NCBI GenBank assembly: GCA_036004405.1
Contig: DASYRM010000084.1
Location: 1-53,706 of the forward strand
Reading direction: 5' to 3'
DNA: 53,706 bases
DNA from: DASYRM01 sp036004405
Lineage (GTDB): Bacteria > Acidobacteriota > Vicinamibacteria > Vicinamibacterales > UBA2999
Position 1 is the first letter of the stretch. The number at the start of each line of letters is the position of its first letter. The translations under genes were made by a program, and so were the position numbers. Positions 32,632-41,055 of the stretch are shown piece by piece. Below the pieces are notes generated by a model. The model worked only from the letters and a program-made list of their open reading frames with translations, did not search any database and was not told the DNA's origin.

Positions 32632-34953
32632 ATGAGTGCAAATCCCTCCCCGTTGAAGGATGTTCAGGTCACCACCCTCTACACGGAATTCGCCACCGGC
32701 CAGATCAGCCGCCGCGACTTCATGACCCGCGCCGCCGTGCTCGGCGTCGCCGGCGCCGCGGCCGCCACCGTCGGGTCGCTCGCGATCGGCACGGCCGACG
32801 CCGCGGGGCTGGCCCAGGCCGCGGTCGCGACCTCCAAGAAGATCCCGCTCGATGTCGCCGAGTGGAGCTACATGTGGGTCAACGTCAAGCGCGCCGAGAC
32901 CGCGCGCGGCGCCTACGTGGGCGGCCAGCAGATGTACGTCGAGTACATGATTCCGGCGCAGGTGAAGCGGCCGTTCCCGGTGGTGCTCGTGCACGGCGGT
33001 GGCGGTCAGGGCACCGACTGGATGGAAACGCCCGACGGACGTCCGGGCTGGTTCCAGTACCTGGTGCAGGAGGGATATAAGGTGTATGTCGTCGATCGCC
33101 CGGGTCACGGGCGCTCGCCGCTGCACCCCGACCTCCACGGCGGCTTCCCGGCCAACCACATCACGCTCGAAAGCCTGGCCGGGCGCTTCACGCCGCCGTC
33201 CGCCAATCCCGCGCAGACGCCGAATGAGTACCAGAAGAACCACAACCAGTGGCCAGGCGCCGGCAATGTGGGCTCGCCGGATCTCGATCAACTCGTGGCT
33301 GGCCTGGGTGGCAGCTATGTACAGACGCCGCCGCCTCCGGGAGCCGCAGGCGCGCGGCAGGGTGCTGCGCCGGCCGGACGCGCCGGTGGTGCGGGTGGGC
33401 GGGGTGGCGCGGCCGCGGGTCCGCCCCAGCCAGCCAACGCAGGGCCTGCAGGTCCGCTCAACCTGCAGCATCTCGCGTGGCGTCAGGCGGGCGCCGATCT
33501 GCTCGACAAGATCGGTCCGGCGATCATCATGACGCACTCGGCAGGCGGCCCCTTCGGGCTGCTCGTGGCCGAGGCGCGACCGAATCTGGTGAAGGCCACC
33601 GTCATCATCGAAGGCGCCGGCTCCGGCTTCGCGGGCGGCAACCGCTGGGGCATGTCGAGCGTGCCGGTCACCTACGATCCACCGGTCGCCGATCCCGCCG
33701 AGATCAAGACCACCTACGTGGCCAACCCCGAGCCCGGCATCGCCGGCTACTTCATGCAGGCCGCGCCCGCCCGCAAGCTGCCGAATCTCAAGAACACGAA
33801 GGTCGTGTTCGTGACGTCCGATTCGTCGTTCGCCTCGCCGGGCAATCCCGGCGGCGTCGCGTTCCTCAAACAGGCCGGGGTGCAGGCCGAGGAGATCCGC
33901 CTCGGCGCGCTCGGCATCAAGGGCAACGGCCACATGATGATGGCCGAGAAGAACAACCGCGAGGTGCTGCAGCCGCTCGTCGACTGGATGAACAAGAACG
34001 TCACCGGCAGCAACAATCAGGCACCGGCGCCGCGGCGGCAGGCGGGCGATTCGCTGGCGCTCAAGGTGGCCGACTTCAGCAGCTTCTGGATCGGCACCGA
34101 GCACAAGACGATGCCCTACGGCACCATCGAGGTGGCGCCGATGTTCGTGCAGAAGATCGAGCCGGCGCAGCCGCGCTACCCGCTGCCGGTCGTGCTCGTG
34201 CACGGCGGCGGCGGCCAGATGGTGCACTACATGGGTCTCGGCGGCGGGTCGGGCTGGGCGCACCACTTCGTGCAGGCCGGCTACACGGTGTATCTGGTCG
34301 ATCGCCCCGGGCACGGCCGCTCGGTGTATCACCCCGACGCGCTCGGCGAGATCGGCCCGCTGGTCACCTACGATCTGCTCACGCGCGACACCGTGACGTC
34401 GGCGCGCGGCCCGAACAAACAGTGGCCCGGCACGACCGGTGACGCCGGCGATCCACTTGTCGATCAGCTGGTGGCGGCGGCCAACTCGGCGCCGCGCAAC
34501 GGCCAGCTGGCGCAGGATCTCTGGCGGCGCTACGGCGCGCAGCTCATCGATCGCATCGGGCCGTGCGTCGTCCTCACGCACTCGGCGGGCGGGCCGTTCG
34601 GATGGATCGTCGCCAACGAGCGGCCGAACCTGGTGAAGGCGCTGGCGTCGTTCGAGGGCGCTACCGCGCCGCTGGTCGGGCAGGGCGGCGCCCCGGGCAC
34701 GCCGCTGCCGGGGCTGAAGAACATGCCGGTGATGTATCTGCTCTCAGAACGTGGCGGGCGTCAGGGCGGGCCGATCATCGACGCGCTCACGGCGTCGGGC
34801 GCCAAGGCGGAGCTGATCGATCTCAAGCAGCGCGGGATCCTGGGCAACAGCCACTTCGCGATGTTCGAGAACAACCGCCGCCAGGTGTTCGAGGTCATCA
34901 AGAGCTGGATCGAGAAAGCCGCACCCTCGCCGACGTCGACGGCGCGTGTGTGA
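32632..34953 (+). CDS. Tandem alpha/beta-hydrolase, Tat-exported
   Basis: 773 residues. A Tat signal (SRRDFMTRAAVLGVAGAA, residues 25-42) follows a polar n-region. Two homologous alpha/beta-hydrolase units then follow. Unit 1: PVVLVHGGGGQGTDWM, VVDRPGHGRSPLHPD, a Gly/Ala/Pro linker at about 235-275, and the nucleophile elbow MTHSAGGPFG (Ser303). Unit 2 (from about 465): PVVLVHGGGGQMVHYM, LVDRPGHGRSVYHPD and LTHSAGGPFG (Ser651), ending NSHFAMFENNRRQVFEV. Both units keep an oxyanion HGGGGQ loop and the elbow Ser; late GNGHMM and GNSHF histidines complete the triads. Both halves therefore appear active. Substrate unknown; probably a periplasmic ester. Coupled to the downstream orphan-family gene by GTGA overlap. 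Confidence 0.9.
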   Translation: MSANPSPLKDVQVTTLYTEFATGQISRRDFMTRAAVLGVAGAAAATVGSLAIGTADAAGLAQAAVATSKKIPLDVAEWSYMWVNVKRAETARGAYVGGQQMYVEYMIPAQVKRPFPVVLVHGGGGQGTDWMETPDGRPGWFQYLVQEGYKVYVVDRPGHGRSPLHPDLHGGFPANHITLESLAGRFTPPSANPAQTPNEYQKNHNQWPGAGNVGSPDLDQLVAGLGGSYVQTPPPPGAAGARQGAAPAGRAGGAGGRGGAAAGPPQPANAGPAGPLNLQHLAWRQAGADLLDKIGPAIIMTHSAGGPFGLLVAEARPNLVKATVIIEGAGSGFAGGNRWGMSSVPVTYDPPVADPAEIKTTYVANPEPGIAGYFMQAAPARKLPNLKNTKVVFVTSDSSFASPGNPGGVAFLKQAGVQAEEIRLGALGIKGNGHMMMAEKNNREVLQPLVDWMNKNVTGSNNQAPAPRRQAGDSLALKVADFSSFWIGTEHKTMPYGTIEVAPMFVQKIEPAQPRYPLPVVLVHGGGGQMVHYMGLGGGSGWAHHFVQAGYTVYLVDRPGHGRSVYHPDALGEIGPLVTYDLLTRDTVTSARGPNKQWPGTTGDAGDPLVDQLVAAANSAPRNGQLAQDLWRRYGAQLIDRIGPCVVLTHSAGGPFGWIVANERPNLVKALASFEGATAPLVGQGGAPGTPLPGLKNMPVMYLLSERGGRQGGPIIDALTASGAKAELIDLKQRGILGNSHFAMFENNRRQVFEVIKSWIEKAAPSPTSTARV

Positions 34954-35906
34954 GGTACGTAGGGGCCTCCTTCAGGCGGCCCGTCCTTCTTCTTCTCGCG
35001 ATCGCGCTAACCGCGCCAGTGGTGGCGCAGAAGTACGTCCCCGGCCGCACGCCGTGGGGCGACCCGGATCTGCAGGGCGACTACACCAACTCCAACGAGT
35101 ACGCGACGCCGCTCGAGCGTCCCGAGCGATTCGCCGGCAAGCGGCTGCAGGACTTCACGCCTGACGAGCTCGAGGCCATCCGCGCGGGGGCCGAGCAGGA
35201 GGCGATCGACGGGCTGGCACCGGGCCCACGCGGCCCCGACCACTGGTGGCTCGCGAACCTGGACCTGAAGAAGCGCCGCCAGCCGTGGCTGGTCGTCGAT
35301 CCGCCCGATGGGCGCATTCCGCCGCTCACCGCCACCGGCCGCCGCCGCGCGCAGGCGGCCGGCCGACCGAAGAGCAGCTTCCTCGGGGGGCCGTTCAACG
35401 GCCCCGAGGATCTTGGGCTGCTCGAGCGCTGCATCTCACGCGGCGTGCCGGGCTCGATGATCCCGGTGATGTACGGCAACAACTATCAGATCTTCCAGAC
35501 GCCCGGCTTCGTGGTGATCACCTACGAGATCATTCACGAAGCGCGGGTGATTCCGCTGGACGGCCGGGCACACGTGGGTGCCGGCGTCCGCTCCTACATG
35601 GGCGATGCGCGCGGACACTGGGAGGGTGCGACGCTCGTGGTCGAGACCACCAACTTCAACACCTTGAGCGCGTATCGCGGCGCCGATCCGCGCACGTTCC
35701 GCACGGTCGAGCGCTTCACGAAGGTGTCGCCGGACGCCATCGACTGGACGGCGACGATCGAGGATCCCGAAACCTGGGAGCGGCCGTGGACGATCGCCAT
35801 GCCGCTCACGCACGACCCGCGGCCGGTGATGCCCTTCGAGTGCCACGAAGGCAACTACGGCCTCGTGAATATCCTCAAGGCCGCGCGCGCCGCCGACGGG
35901 CGATAG
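34950..35906 (+). CDS. Secreted orphan-family protein (member 3 of 3)
   Basis: 318 residues from GTG 34950, overlapping the hydrolase stop. The signal peptide SFRRPVLLLLAIALTAPVVA (cut after VVAQ) is partly encoded by a REP-like palindrome. The mature part reads KYVPGRTPWGDPDLQGDYTN, YATPLERPERFAGKRLQDFTP, NNYQIFQTPGFVVITYEI, HWEGATLVVETTNFN, RTFRTVERFTKVSPDAIDW and TIEDPETWERPWTIAMPL. The GDPDLQGDY opening and the W-EGATLVVETTNF plus TVERF strand match the other two members at 9294 and 11154. No catalytic residue is obvious. As with those, it is coupled to a secreted hydrolase gene. Confidence 0.85.
   Translation: MRYVGASFRRPVLLLLAIALTAPVVAQKYVPGRTPWGDPDLQGDYTNSNEYATPLERPERFAGKRLQDFTPDELEAIRAGAEQEAIDGLAPGPRGPDHWWLANLDLKKRRQPWLVVDPPDGRIPPLTATGRRRAQAAGRPKSSFLGGPFNGPEDLGLLERCISRGVPGSMIPVMYGNNYQIFQTPGFVVITYEIIHEARVIPLDGRAHVGAGVRSYMGDARGHWEGATLVVETTNFNTLSAYRGADPRTFRTVERFTKVSPDAIDWTATIEDPETWERPWTIAMPLTHDPRPVMPFECHEGNYGLVNILKAARAADGR
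34962..34984. repeat. REP-like palindrome copy inside a signal-peptide coding region
   Basis: 23 bp differ by one base from 29158-29180 (GGGGCC[G/T]CC, TTC, AGGCGGCCCGT). The copy lies wholly in the N-terminal coding sequence of the gene starting at 34950 and encodes part of GASFRRPV. Confidence 0.75.
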
Positions 35907-35930
35907 TTCGTGGCTGCAGATCTCTCGCCC

Positions 35931-36267
35931 TTAGCGTGAGACGCGGGAACGAAACGGTTCCCAGAGTGTCCGGCTGGATGGCGGGAGTTGGCCGATCACC
36001 GCATCCACTGCTCGGACCACGTCGTCACTGGCGAGCGCCAACAGCTGCTCGATATCCCAGAGGTCCTGCGGCCCGCCCGCGTAGAGCCTGCGTTCCCGCG
36101 AGCGTCCGCCAGGTCGCGTCGCGTAGCGTGTGCGGATCGGTCGTCAGGAGATCGATGTCGTAGGTGGACCGCGCGATGCCGTGCACGGCCAACGCTCCGG
36201 CGCCGCAGACTGCGGTCGCGATGCCCGCGCGTTCCAGTTCGGCCGCTACCCGCGCGAGCAGCGTCAC
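35931..36267 (-). pseudogene. Decayed nucleotidyltransferase-type protein (internal deletion and frameshift)
   Basis: Reading from GTG 36267, which overlaps the upstream stop by GTGA, the start VTLLARVAAELERAG, IATAVCGAGALAVHGIARST, YDIDLLTTDP matches the N-terminus of the nucleotidyltransferase (MNT-like or AbiEii-like) proteins, including the STxDIDLL catalytic Asp pair. The frame then goes wrong near 36100. In another frame, 36086-35931 encode LYAGGPQDLWDIEQLLALAS, then DDVVRAVDAVIGQLPPSSRT to a TAA, which is the normal C-terminus (K/R-LYAGGPQDxWDIxQLL). The middle 50-65 residues are missing and the ends are out of frame, so the gene is broken. Its small partner is still open. Confidence 0.7.
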
Positions 36268-36485
36268 GAATTCAATCCGTCGACGCAGGCGCTCGGCTGG
36301 CGGCCGGCCCGTCGCCGCCGCACCAGGGCGCGACGCGCCCACTCCGACGCGAGCGCATGTGCCGATGCGTAGACGACGAGGTCGTCGTCGCCCAGAGCCA
36401 GCGCGCGTTCGACCCGCTGCTCGGGCGTGAGCGCCGCGTCAGCGCGGCGCGTGGCGTCTCTGGAATCGTCAGCGACGGAGCGCAC
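36264..36485 (-). CDS. Small partner protein of the decayed nucleotidyltransferase
   Basis: 73 residues from GTG 36485. Sequence has ALTPEQRVERALALGDDDLV then ASAHALASEWARRALVRRRR; small proteins with LTPEERVxxALALGDDDL are common before nucleotidyltransferases of this group, resembling a toxin-antitoxin-like pair. A TATACT box (minus strand, 36497-36492) lies 6 nt before the GTG, as for the other leaderless genes. It overlaps the pseudogene start by GTGA. No DNA-binding motif is clear. It may be an orphan remnant. Confidence 0.6.
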   Translation of the reverse strand: MRSVADDSRDATRRADAALTPEQRVERALALGDDDLVVYASAHALASEWARRALVRRRRAGRQPSACVDGLNS

Positions 36486-36637
36486 CCCGCCAGTATAGTC
36501 AGTCGCTCGCCGAGCGCTGACGGCCGTTGGCGCCATCTGAGCCGGTCGTTGGGGCGCGACGGCCCTTACGCTCCACCCCCGCCGAGTGATACCGTTGCAG
36601 CTTCCGCCCACCTCGAATCGCGTCGCCGCGTTGTCTG

Positions 36638-39600
36638 ATGCCTACTGACCGCAGCCAGCCGCCACCGCCGCCAGCGGTGCCCGTGTGCGGGATCGGTGCG
36701 TCCGCGGGCGGCGTCGAGGCTCTGCAGCTGTTCTTCACCTCGGTGCCCGACGACCTGGGCCTGGCGTACGTGGTGGTCGTGCACCTCGCGCCCGATCACA
36801 AGAGCGAGCTGCCCGCGATCATCGCGCGGTGGACGACCATGCCGGTCGTGCAGGTGGCCGACCACGACGCGGCGAAGCTCGTGCCCAATCAGGTCTACGT
36901 CATCGCGCCGGATCGCAAGCTGGAGATTACCGATACCTCCGTGGGCGCGTCGAAGTTCGAGCAGCCGCGCGGGCAGCGTGCGGCAATCGACCTGTTCTTC
37001 CGCTCTCTGGCGCAGGCCCACGGGGATGGCTTCGCCGTCATCCTGTCGGGTACCGGAGCCGATGGCACTCAGGGGGCCAAAGAGGTCAAGGGCGGCGGCG
37101 GGCTGGTCCTCGTGCAGGATCCGAACGAGGCCGCGCACGGAGACATGCCGCGCGCCGTGATCGCGACCGGCGTCGCCGATGTCGTCCTGCCGGTACGAGA
37201 ACTGACGGCGCGGCTGGCCGAGTTTGCGCGCGACAAGGCGCGGCTCAAACCGCTCATCCGAGCCGCCGAGGACGTAGAGCAGATTCCTGACAGCGAAGAG
37301 AAGGCGCTGAGAGGCGTGCTCGAACTGTTGCGGAAGCGCACCGGCCACGACTTCGCCAAGTACAAGCGGACGACCGTGGTGCGCCGTCTGTCGCGGCGCA
37401 TGCAGCTCGCGCACCAGCTGACCATCAGCGACTACTGGCAGTTTCTCCGGACCCACCTGCCTGAAGCGGACGCGCTGTTCAATGATCTGCTGATTTCGGT
37501 GACCGCGTTCTTTCGCGACGCCGAGACCTGGGCGGCGCTTCAGGAACAGGTGATCGGTCCGCTCGTGGACCAGATGCAGGGAGAGGAACAGATTCGGGTC
37601 TGGGTCCCGGGCTGCGCCACGGGCGAAGAAGCCTACACGGTGGCGATTCTGTTTCACGAAGCGTTCGAGCGACGCAGCCTGCGCTCGAATCTCATCATCT
37701 TTGCGTCGGATGTCGACGAGGCCGGCGTGAGCATCGCCCGCGAAGGCCTCTACTCCCGGTCGATCGGCACCGATGTGTCCGAATCGCGGCTCGAGCGGTA
37801 TTTCCGCGTGGAGGACGACCATTATCGAGTGGTGTCGGAGCTGCGCGACTGCATCGTCTTTGCGGCGCACAGCCTGCTGCGCGATCCGCCGTTTTCGCGC
37901 CTCCACCTGATCTCGTGCCGCAATCTGCTGATCTATCTCGATCGCGAGCTGCAGGAACAGGTGATGGCCGTCTTCCGCTACGCCTGCCGGGACAAGGCCT
38001 ATCTGGTGCTGGGCGCCTCGGAGAACGCGGCCGAAGAACTGTTTGAGCCGCTCGACAAGAAGCACCGCATCTACGCGAGCCGTCCGCGCACGGACGGCGT
38101 GCGCCCGCCGCTGCCCGATCTGCTCGCCACGCCGAGCGATCGCGCCGTGCGCTGGGCGCGCGACGGGCGCCCTGCGAGCAAGACCTCTCCCATCGAGATT
38201 CATCTCGCCGCGCTCGACGCCGTCGCGCCGCCCTCACTGGTCGTCGATGAGCGGTGGAATGTGCTGCATCTCTCGCCATCGGCGTCACGATTCCTTCAGC
38301 AGAGCGGAGGACCGCCGGCGCGCCGCGTGACCGAGTTCGTGAGGCCGGAATTGCGGGACGAGCTGCACGTGCTGCTGCATCGTGCGGCGGAGGCGCCGGG
38401 GGCGCACGTGTCGTCCTTCATTCCGGTGGCGTTCGACGGCGCGACGCACCGGGTGGTGCTGGTGGTGCAGGCCCGGGACCAGTCCGAGAACGGGCGACGA
38501 GACACGCTGATCACGCTTCTCGACCTGGGCGGGGCGACACGCGAGACGCCCGCGAGCGATCAGGAGCCGACCAGCGAGCTGGTGCGCAGCCTGCGCGAGC
38601 AGCTGCGCCACGCCGAACAGCGCATCGACAGCGTCCGGGAAGACCATTTCCTGACCAACGAAGACCTGCGTGCCGCCAACGAGGAGCTGCAGAGTCTGAA
38701 CGAAGAATACCGATCGACGACCGAGGAGCTGGAAACCAGCAAGGAGGAGCTGCAAAGCATCAACGAGGAGCTGCAGACCGTCAACAACGAGCTGAAAGTG
38801 AAGCTGGAGGAGATTTCACGGGCCCACGACGATCTCGAGAATCTGATGGCCGCCACCGACGTGGCGACGCTGTTCCTGAACCCCGAGCTGCGGATCAAAC
38901 GATTCACCCCGCAGCTCAGCGATCTGTTCAACATCAAGGCTCGCGATTACGATCGCCCGATCGCCGACCTGACGCATGTTCTCGACTACCGCACCCTTGA
39001 AGAGGATGCGCGGACGGTGCTGGCGACGATGGCCCCGATCGAACGCACGGCAACCAGCGAAGTCGGTCGTGCCTACATCGTGCGGCTCAGCCCGTATCGC
39101 ACCGCCGGCGGCGAGACCAGCGACGGCGTGGTCGTGACCTTCGTGGACGTGACCGCCATCAAGAAGGTCGAACGCGCGCTTCGCGCCAGCGAACAGCAGC
39201 TGGCGGCGGAGCTGAACATCATGCGCGGGCTGCACGTGATGACCATGGCGGTGGCGACGGCCTCCACCCTCGGCGACGCGCTGTCGAATGTTCTGACGTC
39301 CGCCATCAGTCTGCTGGGCGCCGACTGCGGGCGAGTGCAGCTGTTCGACCGGGACTCGCGGCACCCGCGCGCCACGATGCAGCAGGGCTTCAGCTCCGAA
39401 GAGTGTGACTACGTGGAACAGATCGACGCCGGCGAGACCTCGCCGTGGGCCATCGCGCTCCGGACACGCACCTCGAACGAAGTCAGCGACGTTCTGAACG
39501 ACCCCGGCTCCGCCTCGATGCGGGATCTGGTGGCGCGGGCCGGGTATCGCGCCGTCCAATGCACGCCGCTGTGCAGCCAGGAGGGCGATCTCGTCGGCAT

Positions 39601-40882
39601 GGTCTCGGTGTACTTTCGCGCGCCGCACCGGTTTTCCGAGCGTGAGAAGCAGCTCGCCGACCTGGTCGGCCAGCAGGCCGCCGATCTCGTGGTCCGCAAT
39701 GCCCAGCAGGACACGCTGACGAAGTTGAACGATGAACTGCGCGAGCGCACGGAGGCGCTCGAAGCGAGCCAGGAGGAGCTGCTCCACCAGGACAGTCACC
39801 GCGAGGAGTTCCTCGCCAGCCTGGGCCACGAGCTGCGAAATCCCATGTCCGCGATTCTGAGCAGCCTGTCGTTGCTGCGAACCGCCGAGGGGCCGGACGA
39901 GCGCTCGAACAAGGCGCTGGCGGTGCTGCGGCGCCAGACGGCGCACATGACGAAACTGATCGACGATCTGCTCGACATCACGCGGGTCAAGCACGGAAAG
40001 ATCCGTCTCGACCGTCAGACCGTCGCGCTCGACGAGTGGCTCCCGCAGGTGCTCGAAGGCGTGCGGCCGCAGGTAGAGAAGAAGGGCCTCACGCTGGTGG
40101 CCGACCTGCCCGCCGACCCGATCAGGGTCCATGCTGATCCGCAGCGATTGGCCCAGATTCTCGAAAACCTCTTGCGGAACGCCGTGACCTACACGCAGGC
40201 CGGCTCCATCACCGTCGCGGTGCGCGCCAACGCCACCGAGGCGCTCATCGCCGTCACAGACACCGGCGTTGGCATCGATCCCAAGGATGCGGCAGGCCTG
40301 TTTTCCCCTTACCGCCAGGGGAACGACGCCACCGGCACCGGAGGGCTCGGGCTGGGCCTGGCCGTCGTGAAGACGCTGGTCGAAGCGCATGGCGGGAGCA
40401 TCGCGTTCCAGAGTGGCGGGCGTGGATCCGGGAGCGAATTCAGTTTTTCCATCCCCTTGTCATCCTCCAAGCCGGCCACCACCAGCGACGAAGAGCCGCT
40501 CCGTCTTCCGTCGCACCGCATCGTCGTCGTGGACGATCAGCCGGATGTCGCCGACTCGCTCGCGGCGCAGCTCGAGGAGCTGGGGCAGGACGTCCAGGTG
40601 GCGTACAGCGCCGAAGAGGGGCTGGCACAGGTGCGCCGCCACGATCCGCAGCTGGCGTTCGTCGACCTGTCGATGCCCGAGACGACCGGCGCCGAGCTGG
40701 CCCGGCAGATTCGGAAGGAGTCGTCGGCCGACCGGGTGATGCTGGTCGCGATGACCGGCCATGGCACCGCCTACGCGGCCGCTCGCACCAAGTCGTTCGA
40801 TCGTTCGCTCCTGAAGCCGATCACGACCGAGAAGCTGATCGAAGTGCTCGGCGGCCTGCGCCTCGCCGGCGAAGACAGCTAG
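36638..40882 (+). CDS. CheB-CheR-PAS-GAF-histidine kinase-receiver hybrid
   Basis: 1414 residues. CheB methylesterase, 15-200: GIGASAGGVEAL (catalytic Ser), VVHLAPDH (His), SGTGADGTQ (Asp). CheR methyltransferase, 221-480: ISVTAFFRDAETW, WVPGCATGEEAYTVAIL (SAM loop), LISCRNLLIYL. Then a PAS-like part, a coiled coil at about 644-731 (NEELQSLNEEYRSTTEELET, SKEELQSINEELQTVNNEL), a PAS at 731-848, a GAF at 861-1021 (LGADCGRVQLFDRDSR), and HisKA with phospho-His in SLGHELRNPMSAIL near 1062. HATPase_c follows: ENLLRNAVTYTQ, DTGVGID, GLGLGLAVVKTL. The C-terminal receiver starts near 1293: VVVDDQPDV, FVDLSMPETTG (phospho-Asp), LLKPIT. No transmembrane segment, so cytosolic. No chemoreceptor or flagellar gene is near; the type is common in soil bacteria. 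Confidence 0.95.
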   Translation: MPTDRSQPPPPPAVPVCGIGASAGGVEALQLFFTSVPDDLGLAYVVVVHLAPDHKSELPAIIARWTTMPVVQVADHDAAKLVPNQVYVIAPDRKLEITDTSVGASKFEQPRGQRAAIDLFFRSLAQAHGDGFAVILSGTGADGTQGAKEVKGGGGLVLVQDPNEAAHGDMPRAVIATGVADVVLPVRELTARLAEFARDKARLKPLIRAAEDVEQIPDSEEKALRGVLELLRKRTGHDFAKYKRTTVVRRLSRRMQLAHQLTISDYWQFLRTHLPEADALFNDLLISVTAFFRDAETWAALQEQVIGPLVDQMQGEEQIRVWVPGCATGEEAYTVAILFHEAFERRSLRSNLIIFASDVDEAGVSIAREGLYSRSIGTDVSESRLERYFRVEDDHYRVVSELRDCIVFAAHSLLRDPPFSRLHLISCRNLLIYLDRELQEQVMAVFRYACRDKAYLVLGASENAAEELFEPLDKKHRIYASRPRTDGVRPPLPDLLATPSDRAVRWARDGRPASKTSPIEIHLAALDAVAPPSLVVDERWNVLHLSPSASRFLQQSGGPPARRVTEFVRPELRDELHVLLHRAAEAPGAHVSSFIPVAFDGATHRVVLVVQARDQSENGRRDTLITLLDLGGATRETPASDQEPTSELVRSLREQLRHAEQRIDSVREDHFLTNEDLRAANEELQSLNEEYRSTTEELETSKEELQSINEELQTVNNELKVKLEEISRAHDDLENLMAATDVATLFLNPELRIKRFTPQLSDLFNIKARDYDRPIADLTHVLDYRTLEEDARTVLATMAPIERTATSEVGRAYIVRLSPYRTAGGETSDGVVVTFVDVTAIKKVERALRASEQQLAAELNIMRGLHVMTMAVATASTLGDALSNVLTSAISLLGADCGRVQLFDRDSRHPRATMQQGFSSEECDYVEQIDAGETSPWAIALRTRTSNEVSDVLNDPGSASMRDLVARAGYRAVQCTPLCSQEGDLVGMVSVYFRAPHRFSEREKQLADLVGQQAADLVVRNAQQDTLTKLNDELRERTEALEASQEELLHQDSHREEFLASLGHELRNPMSAILSSLSLLRTAEGPDERSNKALAVLRRQTAHMTKLIDDLLDITRVKHGKIRLDRQTVALDEWLPQVLEGVRPQVEKKGLTLVADLPADPIRVHADPQRLAQILENLLRNAVTYTQAGSITVAVRANATEALIAVTDTGVGIDPKDAAGLFSPYRQGNDATGTGGLGLGLAVVKTLVEAHGGSIAFQSGGRGSGSEFSFSIPLSSSKPATTSDEEPLRLPSHRIVVVDDQPDVADSLAAQLEELGQDVQVAYSAEEGLAQVRRHDPQLAFVDLSMPETTGAELARQIRKESSADRVMLVAMTGHGTAYAAARTKSFDRSLLKPITTEKLIEVLGGLRLAGEDS

Positions 40883-40886
40883 AGGC

Positions 40887-40910
40887 GAGCCCGCAGGAGA
40901 GGCTCCTTTC
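40887..40910 (+). terminator. Weak hairpin after the hybrid kinase
   Basis: GAGCC (40887-40891) and GGCTC (40901-40905) flank a 9-nt loop, followed by CTTTC. Stem is only 5 bp. Confidence 0.25.
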
Positions 40911-41055
40911 GCTGCGTCGCTTCGTCGTGCGCTGACGCATTCGTCATCCGATCGGGGCCTCCGCCCGTGCAGTCACAGGGTGAGGCGCGCGAGCGCGCGC
41001 ACCCGTTCCTGCGCGCGCGGCTTGCAACTGGCCCAGACCGGTGGTCTCTCCCCCG

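Noticed and set aside
29185..34581. One very long minus-strand reading of 1798 codons
   Set aside because: Only the part up to 31344 is a recognisable protein with a Tat signal; the upstream part is antisense to the small secreted protein and the tandem hydrolase and has GC-driven open frame.
36025..36342. Intact 105-residue protein on the minus strand
   Set aside because: It is the N-terminal part of a broken nucleotidyltransferase read into a wrong frame, and its upstream extension overlaps the partner gene.
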